The position numbers and the translations under genes were made by a program. The notes beneath the pieces were generated by a model that was not told where the DNA came from, ran no database searches, and saw only the letters and a list, made by a program, of their open reading frames with translations. DNA of 64,000 nucleotides, taken from NCBI RefSeq assembly GCF_047946665.1, contig NZ_CP172312.1, positions 744,001 to 808,000 of the forward strand, in the 5' to 3' direction. The DNA comes from Allohahella sp002354735 (GTDB lineage Bacteria > Pseudomonadota > Gammaproteobacteria > Pseudomonadales > Oleiphilaceae). Below, one piece after another: positions 47,281 to 55,681 of this stretch. Every line of letters starts with the position of its first letter. The first letter of the stretch is position 1.

Positions 47281-47474
47281 CCTACGACCAGCGTACCGAG
47301 TTCCAGCAACTCCAGTCCGAAAACGAGCGGCTCACCAAAAAGCTGGCCGACGTCGAGCACCGCCTCATCGTCGCAACGATCAGAAACAGCAACCGAATCG
47401 ACGTTGTCGCAACCAGGGTAACGCTCCTTACTGTTGCCGTAACGATTCTTACTATTGCGTGGGTGGTTTCATGA
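47277..47474 (+). CDS. Small coiled-coil membrane protein
   Basis: A 65-residue protein: charged coiled coil (residues 1-40), then one hydrophobic helix (T-L-L-T-V-A-V-T-I-L-T-I). Its arrangement repeats that of the preceding gene, suggesting a paired function. Confidence 0.62.
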   Translation: MTYDQRTEFQQLQSENERLTKKLADVEHRLIVATIRNSNRIDVVATRVTLLTVAVTILTIAWVVS

Positions 47475-47689
47475 GATGTGGCTCAAAGCTCGAAATATTT
47501 TATGCGTGCAAGCGATGCGGCTGCCAAATCTGCGGCGACCACAAACTCTGCGAGGACTGCGTGGCTTATGAGTCCGAAGCGCTGAAGGTCGCGACGCAGC
47601 TGAGAAAGTCGGATCTCAGCCAGTTCTTGAACAGCATCAGCTTGCTCCTACTGGCTGTCCAGGTCATCTACCTCATGGCGACCAAATGA
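47471..47689 (+). CDS. Zinc-binding membrane protein
   Basis: A 72-residue protein. C-K-R-C-G-C-Q-I-C-G and C-E-D-C place several Cys pairs as in a small zinc finger, followed by a hydrophobic C-terminal helix. The function is unknown. Confidence 0.62.
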   Translation: MRCGSKLEIFYACKRCGCQICGDHKLCEDCVAYESEALKVATQLRKSDLSQFLNSISLLLLAVQVIYLMATK

Positions 47690-47811
47690 CCCCAGCAGAA
47701 CGCCGCCGCCTCCTACGGGACCAGCCAGACCAGAAGCCGGAGGTGAAATACACAACGGACGAGGATGGGAATTTGATCATTGATAAATCTAAGCAGGAGA
47801 AGAAGGTATGA
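47686..47811 (+). CDS. Tiny charged protein
   Basis: A 41-residue protein, nearly all charged residues, with a short beta segment (G-N-L-I-I-D). ATGA overlaps at both ends indicate it is translated in the operon. Confidence 0.55.
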   Translation: MTPAERRRLLRDQPDQKPEVKYTTDEDGNLIIDKSKQEKKV

Positions 47812-48068
47812 ACGCATATAACGGATCTCCGGTAGTTGAATGGGACTGGAGCAAGGTAAACGATGAGGAGCTTCTTCAGGCTTATGAGGCGGCGCACGCG
47901 AACAATTATATCCAGCTTCGCAATTATCTGTACGACGAGCACGAGCGCAGAGAAGACACGAGAGAGCGTGGTCGAGCGATTCTATCAAGTTTGCTTCTGA
48001 GGCAGCGCGACAAGATTGAAAACTGGCTTGCCGATGATATCCGGGCGCTTGCAGGAGAAGCGGATTGA
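47808..48068 (+). CDS. Hypothetical protein
   Basis: An 86-residue, helical, charged protein (N-N-Y-I-Q-L-R-N-Y-L, then R-R-E-D-T-R-E-R-G-R). It overlaps the previous gene (ATGA). The function is unknown. Confidence 0.63.
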   Translation: MNAYNGSPVVEWDWSKVNDEELLQAYEAAHANNYIQLRNYLYDEHERREDTRERGRAILSSLLLRQRDKIENWLADDIRALAGEAD

Positions 48069-48217
48069 CCGACGACCAAAAACGCGCCGCTGGCCTCGTC
48101 CTGCTCACAATCTGGCTACCCAAGGAGCACAAGGAAGAGTTTGCCAAATTCGCGAATAAGTTGGCCGAAGAAAGAGTCAGCAGAACAAATATTAAGCAAT
48201 CGGAAAAACCGATATAA
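48065..48217 (+). CDS. Small helical protein
   Basis: A 50-residue frame starting at TTG overlapping the previous stop (TTGA). One amphipathic helix (F-A-K-F-A-N-K-L-A-E-E-R). Plausible because of coupling, otherwise weakly supported. Confidence 0.45.
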   Translation: MTDDQKRAAGLVLLTIWLPKEHKEEFAKFANKLAEERVSRTNIKQSEKPI

Positions 48218-48274
48218 TAGGGAAAAGCTATCGAAAACGCAGGATGCACCAGTCTATTTAATGAGGGCTTGACT

Positions 48275-48736
48275 TTGAGTGCTGAAAGATTGACCAGATT
48301 GGCTGCAAAAACTGCTTCGATTGGTTCGACGGGGCGGGGGTTTGGAGGTATGTCGCAAGCGGACATTGCTCACGCCTGTTCAGGCACGAACAATTCACTT
48401 TACGAACTGCTGATGATCAAGTTCGTCTATCCCAATTCAGAGCACTCAGCCAAGCGTCGGCAGAGTGTCGAGAATGCAATTCTTGAAATCGTGGACGACC
48501 CGGCCAACGTCGAGAAGGCGATCTCTGCGTTTCTGTCGAACAACATTTGCCCGAAGTGTCACGGCACCGGCCAATGGAAGCGCCCAAATCGTGCGGTGGT
48601 CGAGTGTCGGCCTTGCGGTGGCTTCGGCGTGGTTGAGTTCAAGCTGACCGGCGAGGCTGTCGAGATTCATCGGCAGTTATCGGACGCTGAGAACCTGGCG
48701 CTTGAGCGGATGGCGAGACGCTTATCTGACCACTGA
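48275..48736 (+). CDS. Antitermination protein Q-like late regulator
   Basis: A 153-residue protein starting at TTG with GAGGG nine bases upstream (TTG 48269 is an alternative). Residues 85-110 contain C-P-K-C-H-G-T-G and C-R-P-C-G-G-F-G, the DnaJ-like zinc pattern of phage Q antiterminators. It is the last early gene and lies just before the late promoter and its terminators. It would load on RNA polymerase there and open the lysis and virion genes. Confidence 0.78.
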   Translation: MSAERLTRLAAKTASIGSTGRGFGGMSQADIAHACSGTNNSLYELLMIKFVYPNSEHSAKRRQSVENAILEIVDDPANVEKAISAFLSNNICPKCHGTGQWKRPNRAVVECRPCGGFGVVEFKLTGEAVEIHRQLSDAENLALERMARRLSDH

Positions 48737-48765
48737 TTGACAGATGTGCAGAAAGTGTGCACAAT
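48737..48765 (+). promoter_or_regulatory. Late promoter PR'
   Basis: TTGACA (48737-48742), 17 bases, CACAAT (48760-48765). It overlaps the Q-like stop codon region and fires into two terminators, the arrangement of Q-controlled late promoters. The -10 matches 4 of 6 consensus bases. Confidence 0.7.
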
Positions 48766-48780
48766 TTCCCAAAGTCCGAA

Positions 48781-48810
48781 GCCGCCACCGAAAGGTTCGC
48801 GGCTTTTTTT
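48781..48810 (+). terminator. Early terminator tR' (first of two)
   Basis: GCCGC and GCGGC arms with an inner ACC-GAAA-GGT stem, then seven T. It lies about 10 bases after the predicted late transcription start, where Q would act. Confidence 0.88.
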
Positions 48811-48842
48811 ACGCCCGAATTTTACCGAGTTCTTCTGCTGTT

Positions 48843-48868
48843 GCCCGCACTCCCCAGCGGGCTTTTTT
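48843..48868 (+). terminator. Second terminator before the endolysin gene
   Basis: GCCCGC-ACTCCCCA-GCGGGC followed by six T. It sits only about 15 bases before the endolysin start, so late genes are strictly dependent on antitermination. Confidence 0.88.
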
Positions 48869-48882
48869 ATTTCTGGTGTCCT

Positions 48883-49326
48883 ATGTACCAACTCTCGCGC
48901 AGATCGTTTGAGCGTTTGAAAGGGGTGCATGGTGATCTGTCTCTCGTTATCTGCCGCGCCATCAATCTGGCAACTACCGACTTCGGCATATTCGAGGGTC
49001 TGAGAACGCTGGAGAAACAGCAGCAGTACCTAGCTGCCGGAAAATCCCAAACGCTCGACTCACGCCACCTCACAGGCGATGCCGTTGACGTTTTCGCATG
49101 GCACGAGGGCAAGTACAGGCCTGAGCTGGGTTATTACATCGATATTGCGCATTCGATCCAGCAAGCGGCCGAAGAATTGAAAGTCTCCGTTACCTGGGGC
49201 GCCTGTTGGATGCCGCTAAACGAGATAACCGACCTCCAGGGCGCAATCGTCGCCTACTCCGAACGCAAAAAGAACGCAGGCCGCAAGCCGTTTATTGACG
49301 CCGGTCATTTTGAGTTGACCCGCTGA
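48883..49326 (+). CDS. Endolysin, peptidase M15 (VanY-like)
   Basis: A 147-residue peptidoglycan peptidase. R-L-x-G-V-H near residues 10-15, then E-G-L-R-T near 39-43, S-R-H-L-T-G-D-A-V-D near 60-69 (metal-binding His and Asp), and D-A-G-H-F-E-L near 139-145 with the last metal-binding His. It cuts peptide cross-links of the cell wall. A longer frame begins at 48757 but would cross both terminators, so ATG 48883 is chosen. No signal peptide, so it depends on a holin. Confidence 0.88.
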   Translation: MYQLSRRSFERLKGVHGDLSLVICRAINLATTDFGIFEGLRTLEKQQQYLAAGKSQTLDSRHLTGDAVDVFAWHEGKYRPELGYYIDIAHSIQQAAEELKVSVTWGACWMPLNEITDLQGAIVAYSERKKNAGRKPFIDAGHFELTR

Positions 49327-49646
49327 TGTGCGCGCATGACAGGTGGGTCAATTACCTATCGTGCGGCATTCGACAGTGCAACGACTGCAAGACCATCCAG
49401 AAATACGACGGTGACGACTATGAACGGCTCAAAGCCATTGCTGAAAAGCAAAGCGACAATCTCGGCGGCTGTAGCGCTTCTGGCGACACTCTTTGCCCTT
49501 CAGGGGATCGAGATAGACGAGCTAGCCCAAGAGCAGATAGTCGCGGGCGTCGTCGCACTGACGGGCCTGATCGGCACTGTGTGGGCTCGGTACGTGGCTC
49601 ACGAGGAGATCAAGGGGATCATCAAGACGCCAGCGGAGCCAACTGA
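49326..49646 (+). CDS. Possible lysis-cassette protein overlapping the holin gene
   Basis: A frame whose ATG overlaps the endolysin stop (TGATG). The first 50 residues look protein-like (W-V-N-Y-L-S-C-G-I-R-Q-C-N-D-C), whereas residues 55-106 are the Arg/Gly-rich shadow of the holin gene in another frame. It may be a real short overlapping protein, or only the first third may be meaningful. Confidence 0.4.
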   Translation: MCAHDRWVNYLSCGIRQCNDCKTIQKYDGDDYERLKAIAEKQSDNLGGCSASGDTLCPSGDRDRRASPRADSRGRRRTDGPDRHCVGSVRGSRGDQGDHQDASGAN

Positions 49647-49650
49647 ATGA
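49420..49650 (+). CDS. Holin-like membrane protein
   Basis: A 76-residue protein with two hydrophobic segments (about 10-28 and 37-55) separated by an acidic loop (I-E-I-D-E-L-A-Q-E-Q), a charged C-terminus and a basic N-terminus. It lies right after the endolysin, so a holin role is likely. An upstream in-frame ATG at 49336 would add 28 residues. Confidence 0.7.
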   Translation: MNGSKPLLKSKATISAAVALLATLFALQGIEIDELAQEQIVAGVVALTGLIGTVWARYVAHEEIKGIIKTPAEPTE

Positions 49651-49796
49651 CGCCATTGCTTGAGCGAATTCAGCGCTTCCTCGAAGCCTTCCCAGACGCA
49701 GAGTACATCCCAGTTCATCCAAGCGATGCGGTCATATCCACATACAAAAACTTGCCGGTGCTGATCCTTGGCGAGATTCACAGGAGCAAGTCATGA
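49647..49796 (+). CDS. Small hypothetical protein
   Basis: A 49-residue protein; ATG overlaps the holin stop (ATGA) and its own stop overlaps the lipoprotein start. Amphipathic (L-L-E-R-I-Q-R-F-L-E-A-F). The function is unknown. Confidence 0.55.
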   Translation: MTPLLERIQRFLEAFPDAEYIPVHPSDAVISTYKNLPVLILGEIHRSKS

Positions 49797-50131
49797 AAGC
49801 CCAAGCGCAATTCCTCGTTTTATCGCTGTGCATCATGCTCGGCGCCTGCTCAATGTTCCAGACGCCAGTGCCGAAGACGTTCAACCAGCAGCATGCCTAC
49901 GCACTGACGCTGATGCGATCAGTCAACGATGCCACGGCCAGCGCTTTCAAGGGCGGCTACATCACGGCGAAGGAAGGCCAAGCGGTTAACGCTCAGCTGT
50001 ACCTGGCTCGCGACACGATCAACACGGCGGCCGATATCCTTTCGACCGATCCGGAAGCCGCCGAAGCCAATCTGGAACGTGCGGTGAAAATCCTCGAACA
50101 GCTACAGATTGAACTGGAGAAGCGAGTATGA
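49793..50131 (+). CDS. Lipoprotein in the lysis cassette
   Basis: A 112-residue lipoprotein. Signal peptide with lipobox L-G-A-C (Cys at about 19). The mature part is helical with heptads. It may be the outer-membrane spanin-type partner, but I see no matching inner-membrane spanin, so this remains tentative. Confidence 0.6.
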   Translation: MKAQAQFLVLSLCIMLGACSMFQTPVPKTFNQQHAYALTLMRSVNDATASAFKGGYITAKEGQAVNAQLYLARDTINTAADILSTDPEAAEANLERAVKILEQLQIELEKRV

Positions 50132-50352
50132 GCGGAGCATCAGAAGTTCTCGCAGTCCTGACCGCTGTCAGACTCGCATCAGCCACGCTGAGCTCCGTTC
50201 TCGGCGTAGCGCGCAACATCAAAGAGTTTAACGACCTTTACGAGCGCACAAACGGCAACATCACGGAAGCAGATATTGCGGAGCTTGAAGCCAAGTTAAC
50301 GGTAGAAATGGCCGAAACGGACGCGCTGTACGCTGGTAAGCAGCCAGGCTAA
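50128..50352 (+). CDS. Small hypothetical protein
   Basis: A 74-residue protein with a hydrophobic-amphipathic N-terminal half (L-A-V-L-T-A-V-R-L-A-S-A-T-L) and a helical acidic C-terminus. It overlaps the lipoprotein gene by four bases. It could be part of lysis. Confidence 0.6.
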   Translation: MSGASEVLAVLTAVRLASATLSSVLGVARNIKEFNDLYERTNGNITEADIAELEAKLTVEMAETDALYAGKQPG

Positions 50353-50372
50353 GTCCGGCGCTAAGGGTTGTA

Positions 50373-51077
50373 ATGAATGATTCCGCTGACGAGTCGAGGG
50401 ACCGTAGAAACACTGTAATGGTGGTGGTAAAGGCGCTTGGCGCAATCGGTGTAATCGCCGCCGCCCTCTTTACCTACATGGGCCAGTTGGACACCAACGA
50501 GGTGAAGCGGCTCGACTCGCAGAACGTGCATATCAAGCAGCTTCAGAGCGATGTAAAGATTCTGCGCGAACTGGTCGAGTCGGCAAACCAAGAACTGACC
50601 TCGATTCGCGAGCATAGCGTTCAGAAAGACCTGAAAATCGCCCAGCTCACGATGCAAGTTGAGGCTTTGAAGGCAATCATCAGCCGCGAAGTCAATCTGC
50701 ACGACTGGCTTCAGGACGATATAGACGCAAACCCCTTTCCGATTGTCATTAAGCGCATCGATCACGAGAGCAGGGCGGTCAAATTCCCCACATATCTCGT
50801 CAATAACGCCTTCTCGCAACGCTTCGGCGTCTCCAAACGACGATACGAAGGCAAGACGAGCGCCGAGATATTTAGCCCACGCAGCCATGCCGTGTTCTAC
50901 GCGGGCAACAAGCACGTTTACGAAAACCGAACCTGGCGGCTCCAGGACGAATGCTACGACGACCCGAGTTCAGGGCAAGAGGTCTGCTCTCCTGTGCTCA
51001 GGTACTACACGACGCTGCCTGACGGCTCACCGGCTATCAAGGTGATCATTTTTATTGGCATGGATATCGAGAAATGA
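50373..51077 (+). CDS. Membrane-anchored coiled-coil protein with PAS-like domain
   Basis: A 234-residue protein. A hydrophobic helix at about 16-36 (V-V-V-K-A-L-G-A-I-G) is followed by a coiled coil at 45-115 (V-K-R-L-D-S, then heptads) and a roughly 100-residue C-terminal domain of PAS-like pattern (F-P-I-V-I-K-R-I-D, Y-L-V-N-N-A-F-S-Q-R-F-G). Membrane plus coil plus PAS is unusual in a phage lysis region. It might sense a small molecule or host state. No ligand residues can be assigned. Confidence 0.65.
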   Translation: MNDSADESRDRRNTVMVVVKALGAIGVIAAALFTYMGQLDTNEVKRLDSQNVHIKQLQSDVKILRELVESANQELTSIREHSVQKDLKIAQLTMQVEALKAIISREVNLHDWLQDDIDANPFPIVIKRIDHESRAVKFPTYLVNNAFSQRFGVSKRRYEGKTSAEIFSPRSHAVFYAGNKHVYENRTWRLQDECYDDPSSGQEVCSPVLRYYTTLPDGSPAIKVIIFIGMDIEK

Positions 51078-51214
51078 CAGCGCTCAAGCTCGCTACGCAA
51101 TGGAACGATATTCAAGCTGCTGCGGCAACGGTCTATTTCCTGATCATTCCTCAATCAATTTCTGACACTTCAATAGCGACGGTGGGTTATCCGCTGTCTG
51201 GGGCTTTGCAATGA
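51074..51214 (+). CDS. Small hypothetical protein
   Basis: A 46-residue protein overlapping the previous gene (ATGA). Mixed hydrophobic sequence without a clear domain. It lies between the lysis cassette and the tail genes. Confidence 0.5.
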   Translation: MTALKLATQWNDIQAAAATVYFLIIPQSISDTSIATVGYPLSGALQ

Positions 51215-51246
51215 CAAACAGCATTCAATTTGAGGGGCGCAGCTGA
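51211..51246 (+). CDS. 11-codon leader-like frame
   Basis: M-T-N-S-I-Q-F-E-G-R-S, whose ATG overlaps the previous stop and whose stop overlaps the tail-gene ATG (TGATG). Its codons contain the GAGGGG ribosome site of the tail gene. It may only serve to couple translation. Confidence 0.35.
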   Translation: MTNSIQFEGRS

Positions 51247-53237
51247 TGGCTTTAGTCACAAGCGGCCTCGTCATGCGCGTTGAAGCCGACAGCGGCGTCA
51301 CGTTCTCGTCTGGCACGTCTGTTAGTCAGTGGGACGATCTGTCGGGTAACGGTAACCATCTGATCGTCGGTGGCGGTACGCCTACGCTCAACGCATCAAG
51401 CACGCCATCGGGCGCGCCGTCTATTGCGTTTGATGGCGTTGACGACTACCTGAACCGGGAGAACTCGACAGCGGTCATTACCGGCCTGCCAACCGCCGCC
51501 GCAGATCGAACCATATTCATGCTGGTGCGATTCACCGCTGCTGGTACGTTCTCGGGCTTTACCTACGGAACGCCGACCACGAATCAGGTGTTTGGCTTGG
51601 TTACCAGCAACCAGAACGGCGCCCGTTTTGTCGTCCAGGCCTATGGCGCGAACGATCTTTCGACCACTACAGAGTTGCAAACAGCCGGGTGGAAGGTGCT
51701 TTCGGCCAGGGTTTCTGCAAATACCGCTAAGGCCTATGTCGACAACGTTCAGGTAGCGAGCGCTGCACGGACTTACGCCACAGATTACGCGGCCGCAAAC
51801 GGTCGCATCCGGATCGGTCGCGAGATCGGTACGGGCGGCTACGCCACGATGAACATGGCCGCAGGTCTGATCTACAACCGTGCGCTGACCGATCAGGAAA
51901 TGGCCGACACCACGGCATATCTGACCCAAAAATACATTGCACCCGCCACCAGCGCGACCATTACCAGTCAGGGCGTGGCCTGGACGATCAACAGCGAGCC
52001 CGCCACAGGCACGTATGCAGGCGGTCGCAAGTGGGTACAGGGCGCAGTCTCGGTTACGGCGATCAGTCCAGCACCAGCGCTCGAAGGTGGCCTGAAGATC
52101 AATGGCGCAATGCTCGGTGTCACGCCAGGCAACAGTTTGCAGGGCTTTGACGAGCGCATGCAGGCGGCTTTCGACTATGACAACACGCTAAACGCAGCGG
52201 CCACCTTGCCAATTGCCGTGCCGACCGCATCGGTCTTGATTTCGGCTCGGTCGTACACTGCGGCAGAGCGAACGTCGCTCGGTCATGATGGCGGTGACGA
52301 TCCGTTCCTTGCAGAGCATCAGATTCTGCACACCGTTGTAACGCCACCTGCTGCCGGGGCCTTCGCACCGTCGTATTTCACGCCAGCAACGCCATCCGGC
52401 GTCACGCTTGCAGATATCGACGCAACGCGCCTGCCTAACCTGAAAATGCCCAACGCGGCCGCCTACGCGCCAAATTGGACGCTCGTGCAGAGCTTCTTCA
52501 ACTTCCCGCGAGTCTGGTTCAGCGGGGCGTACATCGACCGCTACATGCACGCCGATTTAGCCTATCCACACCCGCTCGGTGTAGGCGCTACCCCTGGCAC
52601 CTATGGCCGGGAAATCGCGACAGCTATTGAAACGGCGTGTTTAAGCCTGCTGCTTGACCATCCTGTCGCACAAAAGACCGCACTGCTCGAAAAGATCGTG
52701 CAGTACGCCATCGATATGTGTGGATTTTTCCAGCAGGGCGGCACTTATCACGCTGACGGCGGTCACAACATGGGCCGCAAGCTCGTAATGCTGATCGCTG
52801 CGAAAGTTACCGGGCTGACCAAGTTCTCTCAGTGGCTTGACGCCAGCCTGAACAAGTTTCAGGAGGACCAGCAGTGTTTCTTCGTGGATCAAGCCGACGT
52901 TGATCTGACCAATAGCGTCAGCTGGAACCCTGACAGCCGCGATATTCCAGACGATGCGTTTCCGTACGTCGCCTCCGATATCGGCCGCGCTGATTGGGGT
53001 TTGAGAGATTCAACCGACCCGGCGCGCAACAACAAGCACTTCAACTCGATGTATCGCGGTATCGCCAGCCCTTCAATGACCGGCCTTGCCCTGGCTATTC
53101 GCCTGCTTGGCATGGAAGCGCAATGTAACAGTCCCGACCTGCTGGCTTACGTGGACTGGTATCGCAGAACTAATCAATTCGGCACGTTCTCGCGTGACAT
53201 GTACGAAGCCTATCGCCATATCGGAGCAGTCGCATGA
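51246..53237 (+). CDS. Tail/receptor protein with concanavalin-like domain (complete copy)
   Basis: A 663-residue protein with GAGGGG upstream. Residues 1-230 are a LamG/concanavalin-like domain (S-Q-W-D-D-L-S-G-N-G-N-H, and a later G-A-P-S-I-A-F-D-G-V-D-D-Y). A short beta domain follows (about 235-330). Residues 380-663 are helical and include H-A-D-G-G-H-N-M-G-R and R-N-N-K-H-F-N-S-M-Y, as in large phage tail proteins with possible glycan lyase folds. The first of the tail genes, overlapping the next by four bases. Confidence 0.78.
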   Translation: MALVTSGLVMRVEADSGVTFSSGTSVSQWDDLSGNGNHLIVGGGTPTLNASSTPSGAPSIAFDGVDDYLNRENSTAVITGLPTAAADRTIFMLVRFTAAGTFSGFTYGTPTTNQVFGLVTSNQNGARFVVQAYGANDLSTTTELQTAGWKVLSARVSANTAKAYVDNVQVASAARTYATDYAAANGRIRIGREIGTGGYATMNMAAGLIYNRALTDQEMADTTAYLTQKYIAPATSATITSQGVAWTINSEPATGTYAGGRKWVQGAVSVTAISPAPALEGGLKINGAMLGVTPGNSLQGFDERMQAAFDYDNTLNAAATLPIAVPTASVLISARSYTAAERTSLGHDGGDDPFLAEHQILHTVVTPPAAGAFAPSYFTPATPSGVTLADIDATRLPNLKMPNAAAYAPNWTLVQSFFNFPRVWFSGAYIDRYMHADLAYPHPLGVGATPGTYGREIATAIETACLSLLLDHPVAQKTALLEKIVQYAIDMCGFFQQGGTYHADGGHNMGRKLVMLIAAKVTGLTKFSQWLDASLNKFQEDQQCFFVDQADVDLTNSVSWNPDSRDIPDDAFPYVASDIGRADWGLRDSTDPARNNKHFNSMYRGIASPSMTGLALAIRLLGMEAQCNSPDLLAYVDWYRRTNQFGTFSRDMYEAYRHIGAVA

Positions 53238-55681
53238 GCATTATTAGATTTGGCGACGGCCAGTTTCGTCAGCTTGAGGCGAATGTTCCTGTCGAGGTCA
53301 CAGACTCGAGCGTCGTCACCGCTGTAACCTATGCGGGTGTAGCGATACCGTTCACCACCAGCGGCACGAAGCATATTGTGCTGAGCCAGATTCACGGCAA
53401 TCTGACCTCTGGCACCTATAACCTCGTTGTGACCGAAAACGGCGTGGATGCCACGGCAGCTGTGCCATACGTCCGCACGCACGCTATCACCGCACCGACC
53501 GGCTCATACGATCCAACGTCACTGTGGGCGCAAATTCGCACCGCTACGGCTGCGTATTTCAAAGTCGCGCCGCTGCCTGTCGGCAATTCCTGGGTATCTC
53601 CGCATACTGCCTGGACCACAGCAAACGCCCTGCTGCCAGTTGCTAACGTAGTGTCAGGCCCGAATAAGAAGCTGTCGGCTGAAGTGCTCAATGCAAACGG
53701 CTCGGTTGTGGGGTCGTCCTACGACACAGCCTATGTGCCGCAGTCAACCGTTACCGACCTTGTAGCGTCTACGCTCAGTTCAACTCAGATCAAGCTCAGC
53801 TGGACGGCTGCGGCGGGCTTTACCTACAACCCGCGCTATCGTGTTGTCGGTGACGTGACGTGGACGACGCTGCCAGCGGTATCTCGAGTCGAAGCGGGTC
53901 CGCTCACAGCGACCGCAACAGGCCTGACACCAGCTGAAGACTACGAGTTTGACCTGACAGCTAGCGAGGCCAGTTCAAACGCGGCTACGGCCACCACAGC
54001 GCCAGCATCAGGTATTGTCGACCTGCCTGGCGGCGGCTTCGGCGGCGGCGCAACTTTCAACCTGCCGCTCTACATCGATCACACCGTCATTACAGGCGTG
54101 ACCTACAAGGGCTCGGCTGTCACTCATTCAGCTGTACAGGGCACGCTGACGGTCACTATCCCGTCAGGCATCGGCATTGGCACGTATGACCTCGTCATTG
54201 TCACTCAATCGCAGTCGTTCACCTATCCGGTCGTCTATGTCCAGCTGACGCCGTTTGTGGCCTCGGCAAAGCTCACCACCGTAGCCGCAGACGGGCGCTA
54301 TCCTGGGCTGCCGTTCCGTGTGCGCGCTATCCAGGCCTCCGCTCAGGTGGCAATCACTGATCTTGCTGTAACCACGACTGACACGACCGCTACGCTGACT
54401 TTTACGCCGATAGCGGGCGCAACACAGTATCTGTATCAGCGCGCCGTAGGCACGACCTGGGGCGGCGATACGTACGCCAGCACAGCGACCGGAACATTCC
54501 AGTTTACTGGCCTGTCTACCGGCACGACATACAGCTTCAGAATCTTTGCTGATGGCGTTGTGTCAAACATCGTTGTGAAGGCGACGACTGGAACGGGGGG
54601 CACTGCGCCGACTGGTAACACCGGCACGGGCACCGAAACAACGCCAGGCGTTGCGCTTGCAAGTCAGCTTACGAGTGTTGGCACGCCCGGCAGGATAGCA
54701 AGCGCCATCGAACCGCAGTGGGATATCCACATGACTGCCGAACGCTTAGCGGTGGGGACCAAAGCCACTGGGTCGAGCCTGGATTCGTTCTTCTTTGCTG
54801 ACGAAACCTATGTGTCCGATGCCTTCAAGGTCAAAGGTACGCGGTCGTTTCAGTGCAACTACATCCATTCGCGGGCTTACGACTCGATGGGTGGCAATCC
54901 CGGCAACAACGAGCATCAGGGCTACCTGCACTGGGGCGGCGGCAAGCATTTCCCGTCAAACAAATACGTCTACGGCGGCGGGTTTATCCACGTTCAATTC
55001 TCGGTCTACGTCGAGCCGAGCTATCTGTGGCAGACCAACGCGACATACCAGAAGATTTTCCGGATTGGCGGGCGACGAAATGCGACGACGCAAGACAATA
55101 GCGGCTGGCTGACGCTCGTCGTTAAGCCCGACTCCTCGACCGACTCCATGAAAGTTCTGGTCGATAACGAAATCAACTTCAACGCGATGACCGAAGCCGG
55201 AAAGAGCAATGCTTATGTGGCGGTTTATCCGGCCGAGCAGGTTTCGACCGGCAGTGATCGGCTCATAAAGGGCCAGTGGAACACGTTTGAGTTTGCGGTA
55301 TATCCAGAGCCGAACGGTACAAAGGCGATCTTTAAGCTGTGGAAGTACAACCCTTCAACGCAGTTGATGGAGCGAATTTACACCAACACCAACCGAACCG
55401 ATTTCCTCGTTACCAAAAGCGGTTATTACACCAGCCTCTACATGCTCAACGTCTGGAACTGGAACCGCTACACCCGCGTCGGCACAACTGGCGGCAACTT
55501 CGCGCAGTCGGGCGGTACGTGGATTCAGACCGCTCCAGGGGCAGGCACGCACAACCTCGCAAGCAATGCCGTCGTGTCTGATCAGCGCATGTACTTCGAT
55601 GAAATCAAGATCCACACGAGCCATGCGGATATGAATGAGTTCGATAATTTGGGCGAAAAAGTCATCGGGTGGGCGCGCTAA
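53234..55681 (+). CDS. Large tail protein with fibronectin-III-like domains (second copy)
   Basis: Identical translation to 848-3295, 815 residues. Confidence 0.85.
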   Translation: MSIIRFGDGQFRQLEANVPVEVTDSSVVTAVTYAGVAIPFTTSGTKHIVLSQIHGNLTSGTYNLVVTENGVDATAAVPYVRTHAITAPTGSYDPTSLWAQIRTATAAYFKVAPLPVGNSWVSPHTAWTTANALLPVANVVSGPNKKLSAEVLNANGSVVGSSYDTAYVPQSTVTDLVASTLSSTQIKLSWTAAAGFTYNPRYRVVGDVTWTTLPAVSRVEAGPLTATATGLTPAEDYEFDLTASEASSNAATATTAPASGIVDLPGGGFGGGATFNLPLYIDHTVITGVTYKGSAVTHSAVQGTLTVTIPSGIGIGTYDLVIVTQSQSFTYPVVYVQLTPFVASAKLTTVAADGRYPGLPFRVRAIQASAQVAITDLAVTTTDTTATLTFTPIAGATQYLYQRAVGTTWGGDTYASTATGTFQFTGLSTGTTYSFRIFADGVVSNIVVKATTGTGGTAPTGNTGTGTETTPGVALASQLTSVGTPGRIASAIEPQWDIHMTAERLAVGTKATGSSLDSFFFADETYVSDAFKVKGTRSFQCNYIHSRAYDSMGGNPGNNEHQGYLHWGGGKHFPSNKYVYGGGFIHVQFSVYVEPSYLWQTNATYQKIFRIGGRRNATTQDNSGWLTLVVKPDSSTDSMKVLVDNEINFNAMTEAGKSNAYVAVYPAEQVSTGSDRLIKGQWNTFEFAVYPEPNGTKAIFKLWKYNPSTQLMERIYTNTNRTDFLVTKSGYYTSLYMLNVWNWNRYTRVGTTGGNFAQSGGTWIQTAPGAGTHNLASNAVVSDQRMYFDEIKIHTSHADMNEFDNLGEKVIGWAR

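Noticed and set aside
48757..48882. Longer N-terminus for the endolysin
   Set aside because: It would be encoded by the two terminators; the family starts near residue Y of the ATG at 48883.
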